Of a stretch of 64,000 bases of DNA, positions 18,202 through 26,407 are shown piece after piece (within the stretch, counting starts at the first letter, position 1; every line of letters begins with the position of its first letter). The DNA comes from JBBQVS01 sp964657325 (GTDB lineage: Bacteria; Chloroflexota; Ktedonobacteria; Ktedonobacterales; Ktedonobacteraceae): positions 11,457 to 75,456 of the forward strand of contig CAZZVE010000007.1 of assembly GCA_964657325.1 (NCBI GenBank), read 5' to 3'. The notes below the pieces were generated by a model. It worked only from the letters and a program-made list of their open reading frames with translations, ran no database searches and was not told the origin of the DNA. The position numbers and the translations under genes were made by a program.

Positions 18202-19514
18202 GTGAGCGATGACCGCCCCCTTAATCCACGATTGCAACAGGTGTTGGAGTTTCCACTCGTGAGTGGCATATTTGGGCGTCGCTCGCGCCGTTTCGGTTTT
18301 GGCATGACCATACCGAGTGGACCCCTTGCGTATACTTCACAGCACGAACCGCTTCCCCTCTGTGAGCTTGAACGGGTACTGTTACTTGCGGCAGGTACGG
18401 GAGTCACTGGCTGGAACTTCGGCATTCCTTTAACGGTCAATCGGATCGATGCACTCAGCAACTACAGTTTACGTATGACCTGGCGCACGCTTCCTTCGGC
18501 TGCCACCATTGGAGCGAGTGAATTGTTTTTTACCGATGACTCGGGTATCTACGCGACGCGCACACGCGCTATTCCATCGGAACGACTCAGCGAATTGACA
18601 GGCGGACAGGACGATGTGGCCCGTATGCTCGCGCATACACGAGCCGCGACGGTGCAATTACGCAAGGAACGTCTCTTCCTTCCTAGAGAAACTCCTCATT
18701 ATGACGAGCACACCCTCTGGGATGGCAATCAGCCCGGTACGACCCTCTTTCTGCCGATAGGCGATGTGGGTCAGCAACTCTTCGCGCTTTTGGCGATGTA
18801 TGTCTCCAATGGCTACACCCTCTACGATGATTACAAGAACTGCTTAGGTGGCGAGCTCGACCCCTTTGTTCGGAGGGGGTTATTCAAGATACGCCACAGT
18901 TGCGTTTTTCACTCTCCCACATTGAACAGGCGGCATACGCAACGGTCGCGATGGATCTTGCATCAATCGGGCAAAACATTGTGCTGATGATGCAGGCGAT
19001 TGGGTCAGGCGGATGGATGTACTCTGCTATCTTCCCCTATAGCGCGTTGGGAGACTTTGCGCGTGAGGGGATCGCTGGGCCTGGTTTTTGCTTTGCGCAG
19101 AGGGAAGAGTGGACGATGCCCAACCCAGTCGGGCTTGATGGCTATTTACGAATCGCTCTGCTCGACGTATGTCCCGGACATACTATGAGGCAGCACGCAA
19201 GCTGGCAGAACTCAAGTTTGGTGCAGGTGGAACCTATGATGCGTCAACGGGTGGGCCATTTCGGGAGAGTCGCGAGATATAAGCCACCACTCAACCGTAT
19301 ACGCAGGCGCAGATTGATTTGTATCGGTGAGATGGCGCAGCACATTTACAGTACCTACGGGCGCATACCCGTACGCTTCCCGGCTATTCTTTTACGCATC
19401 TATGCGCAAGTACATCACCCTGAGCAGGCATTTTATGATCAGTTCTTCGGTCCTGAGGCGTATCTCGACACTCATGCAGAACACATGCAGCACTTGCATT
19501 TCGAGCAGTCTTGA
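18202..19514 (+). pseudogene. Frameshifted duplicate of the unknown gene at 10505-11815
   Basis: Starts with GTG 18202 (MSDDRPLNPRLQQVLEFPLV) and stays very similar to the intact paralogue, including the upstream leader from 18061. A one-base deletion near 18875 shifts the frame; a second change near 19150 (CTATTTACGAATC for CTATTATGAATC) alters the C-terminal third; and a TAA replaces an AAA codon near 19280. The last part (FFGPEAYLDTHAEHMQ) is still recognisable. Confidence 0.88.
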
Positions 19515-20044
19515 ACATGTGCCGTCTGCACATCCTCTAGCCTCCTGAAAAAGAGAGCTTTCGTGAGACGGGATAATGATGAACGGCTATGTCAGAGCCT
19601 AGAACACCGAGGTTCGCAGGAATAGGTAGATGTACGCTCCTCGATGTCATGCTCCGTCTTACGGGGTGGTGCTCATCACTAGTTGTAGGGACGCGGGTCT
19701 TGCATGCAAGACCCGTCGGCGTTCTGTAAGTAACATCGTTTTTCCTAGGATGTGGCGTGGGCGCAGATAGCTGCGTATTTCCCTTAGACTCTGATGTAGG
19801 TCTCATCCATGCATCCAGTACAGTGAGCTTGCCGATTGGCCTACCCAGCTGTAGCGGGGAGTGGCATCTCTCTCCGGTTGAAAATAACCCAAAAAGGCGA
19901 GGCTCAAGAAACCGGCGCGAACTCCAGCTTTCGGCAACCGGAGCCCCGGGGACCTTTGCAGGGAGGGGTGCTTCTCCGCTGATGTACGTCGATACAGCCC
20001 TGCCCAATCTTCCACCCTCTCAGAAAGAGGGGCGTGTGGAGGTG
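19515..20044. other. 530-base region without a recognised gene, with a 22-base palindrome
   Basis: Open frames exist on both strands, but none has a convincing start, composition or known motif. At 19694-19715 there is a perfect palindrome with arms CGGGTCTTGCA. This stretch marks the left boundary of the G+C-rich island. I could not identify an RNA family. Confidence 0.4.
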
Positions 20045-20323
20045 TCAGTTCTCATTCCTCGCTGGATACACGTCGGTGTCCTCTGCGACCTTCTTCGGTT
20101 TCTTCTCCTCTGGAGTCATCCCCGTCGGCACGTCCTCGATCAACTCGGTGACGGGGACGCCCAGTACCTCGGCGAGTTTGTCCAGCGTGTTCAGCGACGC
20201 ATTGTGTCGTGGGTCGTGCCAGATGGCCTGGATGGTCTTGAGATTGATGTCGGCCGCCCTCTGCAGTCGAGCCATGGTGAAGCCCCTGGCCTGGGCGACC
20301 TCTTTTACGCGCAAGCGTCTCAT
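20045..20323 (-). CDS. XRE/Cro-type helix-turn-helix regulator
   Basis: 92 residues: MRRLRVKEVAQARGFTMARL, then ADINLKTIQAIWHDP as the recognition helix and LNTLDKLAEVLGVPVTELIE closing the domain, a typical single-domain XRE protein with a charged tail. AAAAGGAGCACC precedes the ATG. It is divergent from two small genes, and the spacer contains a palindrome overlapping a promoter, so it probably represses that promoter and perhaps its own. It is the first gene of the G+C-rich island. Confidence 0.9.
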   Translation of the reverse strand: MRRLRVKEVAQARGFTMARLQRAADINLKTIQAIWHDPRHNASLNTLDKLAEVLGVPVTELIEDVPTGMTPEEKKPKKVAEDTDVYPARNEN

Positions 20324-20376
20324 GGTGCTCCTTTTCCTTCACTCTTCGATGCACACATCATACCCGACTTACCCAC

Positions 20377-20430
20377 TTGACACAATCCCACTGTAATGGT
20401 ATACATTACAGTGGGATCCATTATAGTGGG
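20377..20430 (+). promoter_or_regulatory. Promoter overlapped by a palindromic operator
   Basis: TTGACA (20377-20382), a 17-base spacer and TATACA (20400-20405) form a good sigma-70 promoter for the two small genes. The inverted repeat CCCACTGTAAT (20387-20397) / ATTACAGTGGG (20405-20415) covers the spacer and -10 element. A third half-site, ATTATAGTGGG, lies at 20420-20430 over the expected start of transcription. This is the arrangement of a repressor-controlled promoter. Confidence 0.75.
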
Positions 20431-20482
20431 TAATATTTTAGGCGTGATACCTCCGTACCGGAGGTCACGAAGGAGGCAGACT

Positions 20483-20695
20483 ATGAGCGAGGTTGCCAGA
20501 CTGCGCGAGCAGATCGAACGGGAATGTGAGGCCATGCGGCTGGCCCTTTCAGGGTACGCCGTCGTTGCGTCCCACAAGTTCATTGAGCAGAAGTACAACG
20601 CTTTGGGCAAGCATCAGGAGGATCTCGAGCAACTCGTGGGAACAGAGGAAGCTAATCGCATGGTCGTCGAGACCTACGCGAAGGTGGTGGGTTAG
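20483..20695 (+). CDS. Small conserved helical protein of unknown function
   Basis: 70 residues beginning MSEVARLREQIERECEAMRL. It is mostly helical and charged (LGKHQEDLEQLVGTEEANRM), without membrane or enzyme motifs. Small proteins of this pattern are, to my recollection, common in Ktedonobacteria, but I know no function. AAGGAGG at 20469-20475 fixes the ATG. It is directly followed by the next gene with no gap, so translation is probably coupled. Confidence 0.7.
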   Translation: MSEVARLREQIERECEAMRLALSGYAVVASHKFIEQKYNALGKHQEDLEQLVGTEEANRMVVETYAKVVG

Positions 20696-20944
20696 GTGCC
20701 CTACGTCGGCGAAGAGGGGAAACTGACGCTGAGAGAGATCGAGCGGAAGCATCATTTGAGTACGCTCGCCGTCGCCGCCATCGCGTGTGTTGAGCCGAGC
20801 CTGGTGTACAGGATGGAACAGGGAGGCGCCCTTTCGCACAGGCAGGTTGAGCGGATACTGGGAGGGCTCTCGCAGGTCACAAGCCAGCACTACACCTTGG
20901 AGACCGTCGGGGGGTACTGGGTGCAGCAAGAGGAGGGTTTATGA
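20696..20944 (+). CDS. Small HTH-like protein
   Basis: 82 residues from GTG 20696, the base right after the previous stop. LTLREIERKHHLSTLAVAAI and EPSLVYRMEQGGALSHRQVE look like a degenerate helix-turn-helix of XRE type, and RQVERILGGLSQVTSQHYTL resembles the helix that follows it. It is translationally coupled to the 70-residue gene and driven by the operator-controlled promoter. Possibly a second regulator of the island. Confidence 0.6.
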   Translation: MPYVGEEGKLTLREIERKHHLSTLAVAAIACVEPSLVYRMEQGGALSHRQVERILGGLSQVTSQHYTLETVGGYWVQQEEGL

Positions 20945-21381
20945 ACTAGAGCTGTCCTTCGCGCCGCGAACCCGCTAAGTGGTGCTCCCCGAGTCTGCTG
21001 ACTGTTCGACCACGATCGCCGCAGGGGTGGAACGATGATCCCTTCCGTGTAACAACTTCCCCTGGACGTCTCCCGCTCGTATCGCGTGCCCGTGTTTTCA
21101 CGCGCCTCGTGCGGTCATCGGTCGCTGCGAGCGGGAGGTACGGCGACAATTGGAGTGGGCGGCGTCTTGAAGGGGCTATGTTGCTGATAGGGATTATAAT
21201 GCGGCCAATGTACTGGTAGCTACAGCAGAACAGTACGAATGAGTACCATGAGTTACACGGGATTTCAAGCTTGTGGAGTAGAACGCTCTGACGGTCTCGA
21301 AAGAGGTCGTGAAACGTCCTACGATGAAGCAAGAACCGCAAAGTGGACAAATGTCCATAGAACGGATAACGGAGATATTTG
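20945..21381. other. 437-base gap without a recognised gene
   Basis: No open frame here has family similarity or a ribosome site I trust. AACGGATAACGGAGATATTTG at its end supplies the ribosome site for the glycosylase gene. Base composition falls near 21180-21370 compared with the island genes. Confidence 0.4.
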
Positions 21382-22179
21382 ATGGACAAGCAGTCGCGGC
21401 GGGTTGCTAATTGCGGACTCGCCCCACCCTCGCCCACCAACGAGCGGGTGATCTGGTTGCGCGAACAACTCCTCGTATGGTGCGAGGAGTGTGCGCGCTC
21501 CTTCCTCTGGCGTGATGCGGGCAGGAGTGCCTACGAGGTCGTCGTGGCGGAAATTCTGCTGCAGCGCACGACCGCGAGTGCCGTCGCCCGGGCGTATGCA
21601 CCGTTCCTGGACCGTTATCCCTCATGGTCCTCGCTGGGGAGGGCGACGCCGGGGGAACTACGGGAGGCCCTCAGACCCCTGGGCCTCTGGCGGCAGAAGG
21701 CGGACGTACTGCTGTCCCTCGCGCATTCCGTCGAAGAGGGAGGCGGTGCGTTCCCGGCTTCGCGTCGCGAGTTAGAGCGGCTCAAGGGCATCGGTACGTA
21801 CACCGCCAGCGCGGTGATGGCTGTGGTCTACGGTGAGGCGGAGCCGCTCGTCGACGTGAACACCGTGCGGGTTCTGGGCAGGTTCTTCGGCTTCCAGCCT
21901 CTTCCCGGGGTCGGTGACTCGCACCTGCACTCGCTCGCCCGTTGCCTGACGGTCGGTGAGAAGAGCCTGTCCGTCAGCTGGGCCGTCCTCGACTTCGGCG
22001 CTCTCATCTGTCGTGCCCGCCGTCCGCTCTGTCAATCGTGCCCGCTGGGCGAGTGCTGCGCCTCTTTTGCGAGTTCATCGTCACTTGATCACGCTGATTT
22101 CCCCTTTCGCGGCTACCCGCGAGAACAGAAGCAAGAGACGGCGTCGAGCGCGGAGCCAGTCGCGAGGAAGGAGAAGTAA
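21382..22179 (+). CDS. HhH-GPD DNA glycosylase with [4Fe-4S] cluster, MIG/MutY-like
   Basis: About 265 residues of the endonuclease III superfamily, which excises damaged or mismatched bases. VVVAEILLQRTTASAV is the glycosylase N-terminal helix; LERLKGIGTYTASAVMAV the helix-hairpin-helix (about residue 131); LVDVNTVRVLGRFFG carries the catalytic Asp; and CRARRPLCQSCPLGECC the four-Cys iron-sulfur loop. The residue after the hairpin is Tyr (GIGTYT). That position is Lys in EndoIII, Ser in MutY and Tyr in the thymine-specific MIG enzymes, which points to a G:T mismatch glycosylase. ATG 21382 follows GGAGAT; TTG 21379 is an alternative. Confidence 0.82.
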   Translation: MDKQSRRVANCGLAPPSPTNERVIWLREQLLVWCEECARSFLWRDAGRSAYEVVVAEILLQRTTASAVARAYAPFLDRYPSWSSLGRATPGELREALRPLGLWRQKADVLLSLAHSVEEGGGAFPASRRELERLKGIGTYTASAVMAVVYGEAEPLVDVNTVRVLGRFFGFQPLPGVGDSHLHSLARCLTVGEKSLSVSWAVLDFGALICRARRPLCQSCPLGECCASFASSSSLDHADFPFRGYPREQKQETASSAEPVARKEK

Positions 22180-22822
22180 ACAGTTGACAAAAAGGCACTT
22201 GATTGTGTGCGAATGTGTGCGCTGTTCACACATCAGCGTGTAGCGAACGCTGTACAAGCCGGGTGACTCAGCGCCCGTAATCCAACACGCGGAACTGTTC
22301 AAAGGCCGCATCACGCAGCCACTTTTCTCGCTTCATACGGTACCTGTGAAGCGGTTTCTTGCCCAGTTAGGTCCATACGTCGAGCAATCGGCGCGATGTA
22401 CCGTAAAGTCTTTCTTCATTGTAGTGGCATTGAGCCACATGAAAAGAGATGATACGAGAATGCGTATGTTTGAACGCATACAAGAGAGCAGGATGCTTGG
22501 CAGATGACGAAAGAACACTCCGATGTGAGCGAGTGGAATGTGCGCGCAGTTCGCACATGCATCGGCGAGTGGTGAACGTCGTGGTAGCCGGCAGATGTCA
22601 CAGTCGTAGTCGCGTATTGCGGAACGGTATACCGCCCGGTGAAGCGGCACCAAGAACGTTCCTTTCCGCTTTGGGGAACTTCTAGTACCAAGTTCCCTTC
22701 CCCGGCTAGGGGCGCACACTACCTCGGTAGTGCGATGTGCCGCACACAGAAACAAGGCGGTAAGGCCGTTGAAGAGGAATGAGCAGTCAGCACGTTTAAA
22801 CACGTTTTGAAAGGCAGTAGCA
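22180..22822. other. 643-base non-coding stretch with a diverged direct repeat
   Basis: TTGACA at 22184-22189 starts the region. Two similar blocks, 22211-22250 (GAATGTGTGCGCTGTTCACA) and 22536-22580 (GAATGTGCGCGCAGTTCGCA), each hold a small inverted repeat and end in a GTG...GAACG motif. No coding sequence was recognised. AAAGG near 22810 serves the RadC gene. Confidence 0.4.
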
Positions 22823-23563
22823 ATGGCGAACGCGAACGGGGGAGGAGACGACGGTACCACCGCGAAGAAGAAGCTGGAATACCACCCGACGGTGCGCGCT
22901 CTCCCCATAGGCGAGCAACCCCGCCAACGCCTCAGACACGCGGGTCCGGAGGCCCTCTCGGCAGCGGAACTGCTCGCCATCGCTCTGCGCACGGGTACCA
23001 GGCAGGACAATGCCATCGAGCTGGCGGGCAAGCTCCTCGCGAAATACGGTGGGCTGGGTGGCCTCGTGCGCGCGGACTTCGGCGAGCTGTGCTCGGAGTA
23101 CGGGATGGGGGAGGCGAAGACCGCGCAACTCAAGGCAGCGCTCGAGGTCGGGCGGCGGCTGGGCACGCTGCACCCCGAGAACAGGTACCGCGTTCGTTCG
23201 TCCACCGACGCGGCGAACCTGGTGATGGTCGAGATGGCCTATCTCGACCATGAGGAACTGCGCATCCTGCTGCTCAACTCCAAGAACCAGGTCGTCGGTA
23301 ACATCTGTCGCTACCGTGGCACTGTGAATAACGCGGTGCTGCGCGTGGCGGAGATCTTTCGGCCTGCCATCACGAGCAACTGCCCCGGCATCATCGTCTG
23401 TCACAACCACCCCAGCGGGGACCCGGCTCCCTCGCAGGACGACGTCGAGGTCACGGAGCAACTGATCGAGGCGGGTCGCCTCCTCGAGATCGAACTACTC
23501 GACCACATCGTCATCGGCGCGGGTCGCTTTGTCAGCCTGAAGGAGCAGTTGAAGTGGACATGA
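22823..23563 (+). CDS. radC: RadC family JAB/MPN protein
   Basis: 246 residues of normal RadC length. An N-terminal UPF0758 helical domain (RPRQRLRHAGPEALSAAELL in essence) precedes a JAB/MPN metalloprotease-like domain with the metal motif HNHPSGDPAPSQDD at about residues 195-208 and the upstream Glu in YLDHEELRILLLNSKN. Although named for DNA repair, RadC has no proven repair role and is frequent on mobile elements. It stands alone between two non-coding stretches in the island. ATG 22823 follows AAAGG. Confidence 0.92.
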   Translation: MANANGGGDDGTTAKKKLEYHPTVRALPIGEQPRQRLRHAGPEALSAAELLAIALRTGTRQDNAIELAGKLLAKYGGLGGLVRADFGELCSEYGMGEAKTAQLKAALEVGRRLGTLHPENRYRVRSSTDAANLVMVEMAYLDHEELRILLLNSKNQVVGNICRYRGTVNNAVLRVAEIFRPAITSNCPGIIVCHNHPSGDPAPSQDDVEVTEQLIEAGRLLEIELLDHIVIGAGRFVSLKEQLKWT

Positions 23564-23720
23564 GCCGCACGAGTACTCGCGTCGGCCCGTATTCTGTGGC
23601 GTAACGTTCTGCAACAGGGCCCATGGGACGGAGGGAAAGGAGACGCTTCCTTTTTCGAGTGGCCTTGTGAGAAGATGATTGCAGTAAGCCGAACAGCGTT
23701 CTCGCTTGGAAGGAGAAAAA

Positions 23721-24221
23721 ATGGGACAATTCACAGAAGACAACCTGCAGCGAATCATGATCAATCCGTTCTACGCTATCACCGTCTCGTCCCCGTTGAC
23801 CGCGGGGCACAGACCGCCCATGAGCGAGGAAGAGTGGGTGCAGGTGAATGCGCTGCTGATACGAGACATGGGAGCTGAGATGTGGCTCGGGCAACTGCTA
23901 GCTGAGCTGGAAGGAAAGGTCACTCCTGCAGATGAACGCGTGAATCCCTATCAGGCCATCGAGATCGACCCGCTGTTCGCCACCGAGCATCCTCCCATTC
24001 TCGAAAGAGCCATGTGGATCGAGGTGAACGCCATGCAGATACGGAGTATGGGTGTGCAGGGATGGCTCAAGCAATTGCTGGATGTGCTCGACGGCGACAT
24101 CGTGACGGCGCAAGAGGTCGGCTTCACCGCGCCGACTGGCACATTCGGCTACGACGCGCCCGGCAGGTCTCAGCAGCGGCGGTGGGGAAAAAAGAAACGA
24201 AAAAATGGGCATCGCAAGTAA
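23721..24221 (+). CDS. Unknown protein with two tandem 50-residue repeats
   Basis: 166 residues. INPFYAITVSSPLTAGHRPP...EEWVQVNALLIRDMGAEMWL is repeated as VNPYQAIEIDPLFATEHPPI...MWIEVNAMQIRSMGVQGWL, each followed by a short acidic helix (LLAELEG, LLDVLDG). The tail is strongly basic (RRWGKKKRKNGHRK), suggesting nucleic-acid contact. I know no function. GGAAGGAG at 23708-23715 sets ATG 23721. Confidence 0.7.
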   Translation: MGQFTEDNLQRIMINPFYAITVSSPLTAGHRPPMSEEEWVQVNALLIRDMGAEMWLGQLLAELEGKVTPADERVNPYQAIEIDPLFATEHPPILERAMWIEVNAMQIRSMGVQGWLKQLLDVLDGDIVTAQEVGFTAPTGTFGYDAPGRSQQRRWGKKKRKNGHRK

Positions 24222-24360
24222 GATTCGAGTGCAGGTGCCGTGTCGCGTAGTGTGAGCCCTCGGAACGGCCCTCGGTAAGGGGGCGAACAAACGCGGACGC
24301 GACGGGCACGCCCAACACATTTTCACCGCGTGGATACCGGATAGCGATCAGGAGCAAGAC

Positions 24361-25167
24361 ATGATGAAGAGCTTGGCCTTTCTAGAGCATGTGGCGCACG
24401 ACCGCAAGGTAGCGATTTACGGCGCAGAGCACGATGGCAAAACGAGGAATTTCGCGTATCACGAGGATCTCGGTGAGTGCCGTGAGACGTTTTCTCGATT
24501 ACTCCAGGACTTGCAGAAGGGTGAAATTGGGGTGGTTATGACGCCTGACACCGTCTGCCTGTCAGTTGAAACGTCGCCGGGCTGGATGGAGACGTTCATC
24601 CAGACCGTCAAACAACACAACGTCCTCATCGGCGACCACAGCCACGACTCGGTCTATGATCTGTGCGATGAAGAGGATGAGGCGCGGTTTAGGAGCCTGT
24701 ATCCGCGGGGGGAATACGAGAAAGCCAGGAGTGCCCCCCGCCCACTCGTCGATGCCCTCGCCCAGAGCCCCTTCGTCGCCGCCTCGCTCGAAAAGGGAGA
24801 GAACTGGTTCCTGGTCACGCGCATCGAGGGAGAGAACCAGGACACATCCATCTACAGTTTTTCCAGCGGGGCAAAAGGGCAAGATGTGGACCTGTTGGGG
24901 GTAGGACGCTGGAAAGAGGTGTTGGATTCTCTCGCCCCCTATGGAATTACTGAGGAGAGGGGCTGGTGCCCCGTCCCCGCGGAACGAAAAGACTGGCTCT
25001 CTCGCACACAGCAACAGGAGGATGCGATGGCCAAACAAACCGCAACCGCGATGAAACCTCATTGGAGTTCTCTACCCAACGGAGTGCGGCTGGTGGGCGT
25101 GATCCTGCCTGAAAGTGCGAAGGTGCGGGGCAAGCAAAGACGGAAACGGAGAGGAAGAACCGCATGA
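24361..25167 (+). CDS. Protein with a serine-recombinase-like but apparently inactive N-terminal domain
   Basis: 268 residues. RKVAIYGAEHDGKTRNFAYH, LQDLQKGEIGVVMTPDTVCL and VKQHNVLIGDHSHDSVYDLC follow the order of a resolvase/invertase catalytic domain, and DEEDEARFRSLY matches the segment after it. The catalytic Ser and Arg of the usual YxRVS motif are replaced (YGAEHD), so recombination activity is doubtful. The C-terminus is basic (KVRGKQRRKRRGRT). GGAG precedes ATG 24361. Its stop overlaps the next start by 4 bases (ATGA), so the two are co-translated. The resemblance is moderate; the function is unknown. Confidence 0.6.
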   Translation: MMKSLAFLEHVAHDRKVAIYGAEHDGKTRNFAYHEDLGECRETFSRLLQDLQKGEIGVVMTPDTVCLSVETSPGWMETFIQTVKQHNVLIGDHSHDSVYDLCDEEDEARFRSLYPRGEYEKARSAPRPLVDALAQSPFVAASLEKGENWFLVTRIEGENQDTSIYSFSSGAKGQDVDLLGVGRWKEVLDSLAPYGITEERGWCPVPAERKDWLSRTQQQEDAMAKQTATAMKPHWSSLPNGVRLVGVILPESAKVRGKQRRKRRGRTA

Positions 25168-25598
25168 GAGAACCGCCTTACTTCACGCGCGAAGAGTACG
25201 AATTGACGAAGGTGGCTCTTGCCCGCGAAGAAGTCCCAGCCGAGGCCCTCGCCCTCCTCTCCGCCTGGATCGAAGGGGAACACCTGCTGGTAGATGACCG
25301 GGCGGACGTGGGAGGAATTGACTTCTCCCGCATGGATTCAAGGGCCGTCGCGCCGCTCCCCCACGTCGTCGCTTCTTTTTTCGCCCGCCGCCCATACAAG
25401 CGCAAAGCTGGGCACTCCCCCAGGTGGAACGGCTTTTATCTGCTCCTGTACCGGGATGTGGAGGAAGGCTGGAAGCTGGCGCGGATACGAAGAGACTCCT
25501 CCCCCGCTCAGTTTGTCCCGGTGTCCGCGGCCAGAACCAAGGCGGTACAGGAGATCAAAAAGCGACTCGGGGACGACCTGGGAGACGTCGAGGAGTGA
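25164..25598 (+). CDS. Unknown protein, co-translated with the preceding gene
   Basis: 144 residues, starting inside the stop of the upstream gene (ATGA overlap). Acidic N-terminus (MREPPYFTREEYELTKVALA), a central RMDSRAVAPLPHVVASFFAR and a Lys/Asp-rich end (KAVQEIKKRLGDDLGDVEE). There is no membrane segment and no motif I recognise. It closes the island operon; a strong hairpin follows 16 bases later. Probably acts with the recombinase-like protein (inference from coupling). Confidence 0.65.
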   Translation: MREPPYFTREEYELTKVALAREEVPAEALALLSAWIEGEHLLVDDRADVGGIDFSRMDSRAVAPLPHVVASFFARRPYKRKAGHSPRWNGFYLLLYRDVEEGWKLARIRRDSSPAQFVPVSAARTKAVQEIKKRLGDDLGDVEE

Positions 25599-25614
25599 TG
25601 GGCCGGTAGGCCAG

Positions 25615-25645
25615 AACAGGGTGAGGAGAGCGTCCTCACCCTGTT
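25615..25645 (+). terminator. Terminator of the island genes
   Basis: A 13-bp perfect stem (AACAGGGTGAGGA, loop GAGCG) followed by CTTGTTATGTTT, 16 bases after the last stop codon. It marks the right boundary of the G+C-rich island. Confidence 0.75.
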
Positions 25646-26042
25646 CTTGTTATGTTTCCAGTCGAACGTATGGTACAATGGGAGAAGAGCAGTTAGTTCA
25701 CCGATCAGCGGAAAAGCGAGGAGCAGATACCATGGTAGCTGATAGAGCACCAATAGGCAATATAATTTTTGCAAGCTTGTCTGCTTCTTTCCGATCGCGT
25801 CAGCAGAATGTTTTCTGCCTCGTCTCTTTGCTTTCTTGTTTCCTCTCGCCTCTACACAGGATTCGGGATGGTGTCTTCTTAATTGAGGGCGTTTTGATTG
25901 CGATGCTCACGCAACGTTTTTTCGGCAAGTAGGCTCGAAGCCAATTCGTCGCTGCCCCACACGAGTGTTTGTGTTTTCAGCGGAGAAACTAAGCTATGTC
26001 TTCACTCATATCGAGCAAGTCTCACTGAGTAGTGTCGCTCGT
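25646..26042. other. 397-base gap, no gene recognised
   Basis: A promoter-like CGTATGGTACAATGGGA at about 25666 resembles GTATGTATGGTACAATAAGG near 31160, upstream of the DinB-like gene, which hints at a shared upstream element. The short frame behind it (MGEEQLVHRS...) has no family similarity and I do not call it a gene. Confidence 0.4.
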
Positions 26043-26315
26043 CTACCCCTGAATAAGCTGAGTCCCACAATTATAGCAGTAGCGGTGACTTGCAGGAGGC
26101 CGAGTTCCGCAGGAACTACAAACCTGTATCATCTTCACCCTGTCTACAGGTTTCCCCGCCTCTTTTTCGAGATGCTCTCGGTACAAATCAACGCACTCAT
26201 CACAAATATTCACGCCTGCTGGCCCAGCCGTGAGTCGAAGAACCTGCTCTTGGCTTTTCCCACAGAAAGAACACGCTTTCACTGCATTCTCTTCTTGAGT
26301 ATTGTTTTCCCACAT
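26043..26315 (-). CDS. ClpX-type C4 zinc finger plus zinc-ribbon protein
   Basis: 90 residues. CSFCGKSQEQVLRLTAGP...NICDECVDLYREHL is the four-Cys zinc finger known from the ClpX N-terminus; a second CSSCGTRPPASHRYCYNCG is a zinc ribbon. No AAA+ domain follows, so it is a stand-alone adaptor-like protein, possibly binding peptides or partner proteins. A strong AAAGGAGGAAG lies before the ATG. It stands alone; the partner is unknown. Confidence 0.8.
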   Translation of the reverse strand: MWENNTQEENAVKACSFCGKSQEQVLRLTAGPAGVNICDECVDLYREHLEKEAGKPVDRVKMIQVCSSCGTRPPASHRYCYNCGTQLIQG

Positions 26316-26407
26316 ATATCATCTTCCTCCTTTCTCCATTTCGATTTCCCCTCCTGGTTGATAATCAAGCACGGCTCTTGCTATGCTCAATTCTATTTTG
26401 AGTGAAG

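Noticed and set aside
19537..20007. 156-residue minus-strand frame (MGRAVSTYISGEAPL...)
   Set aside because: Low-complexity, no ribosome site, no motif; looks like chance reading of non-coding DNA.
19515..20044. Group II intron
   Set aside because: No reverse transcriptase gene, no recognisable domain V hairpin, and no GTGYG-type 5' end.
25678..25932. C-terminal part of a + strand frame (MGEEQLVHRS...) as a gene
   Set aside because: It is behind the terminator, has no ribosome site at that Met and no recognised motif; the upstream part of the frame overlaps the real gene at 25164.
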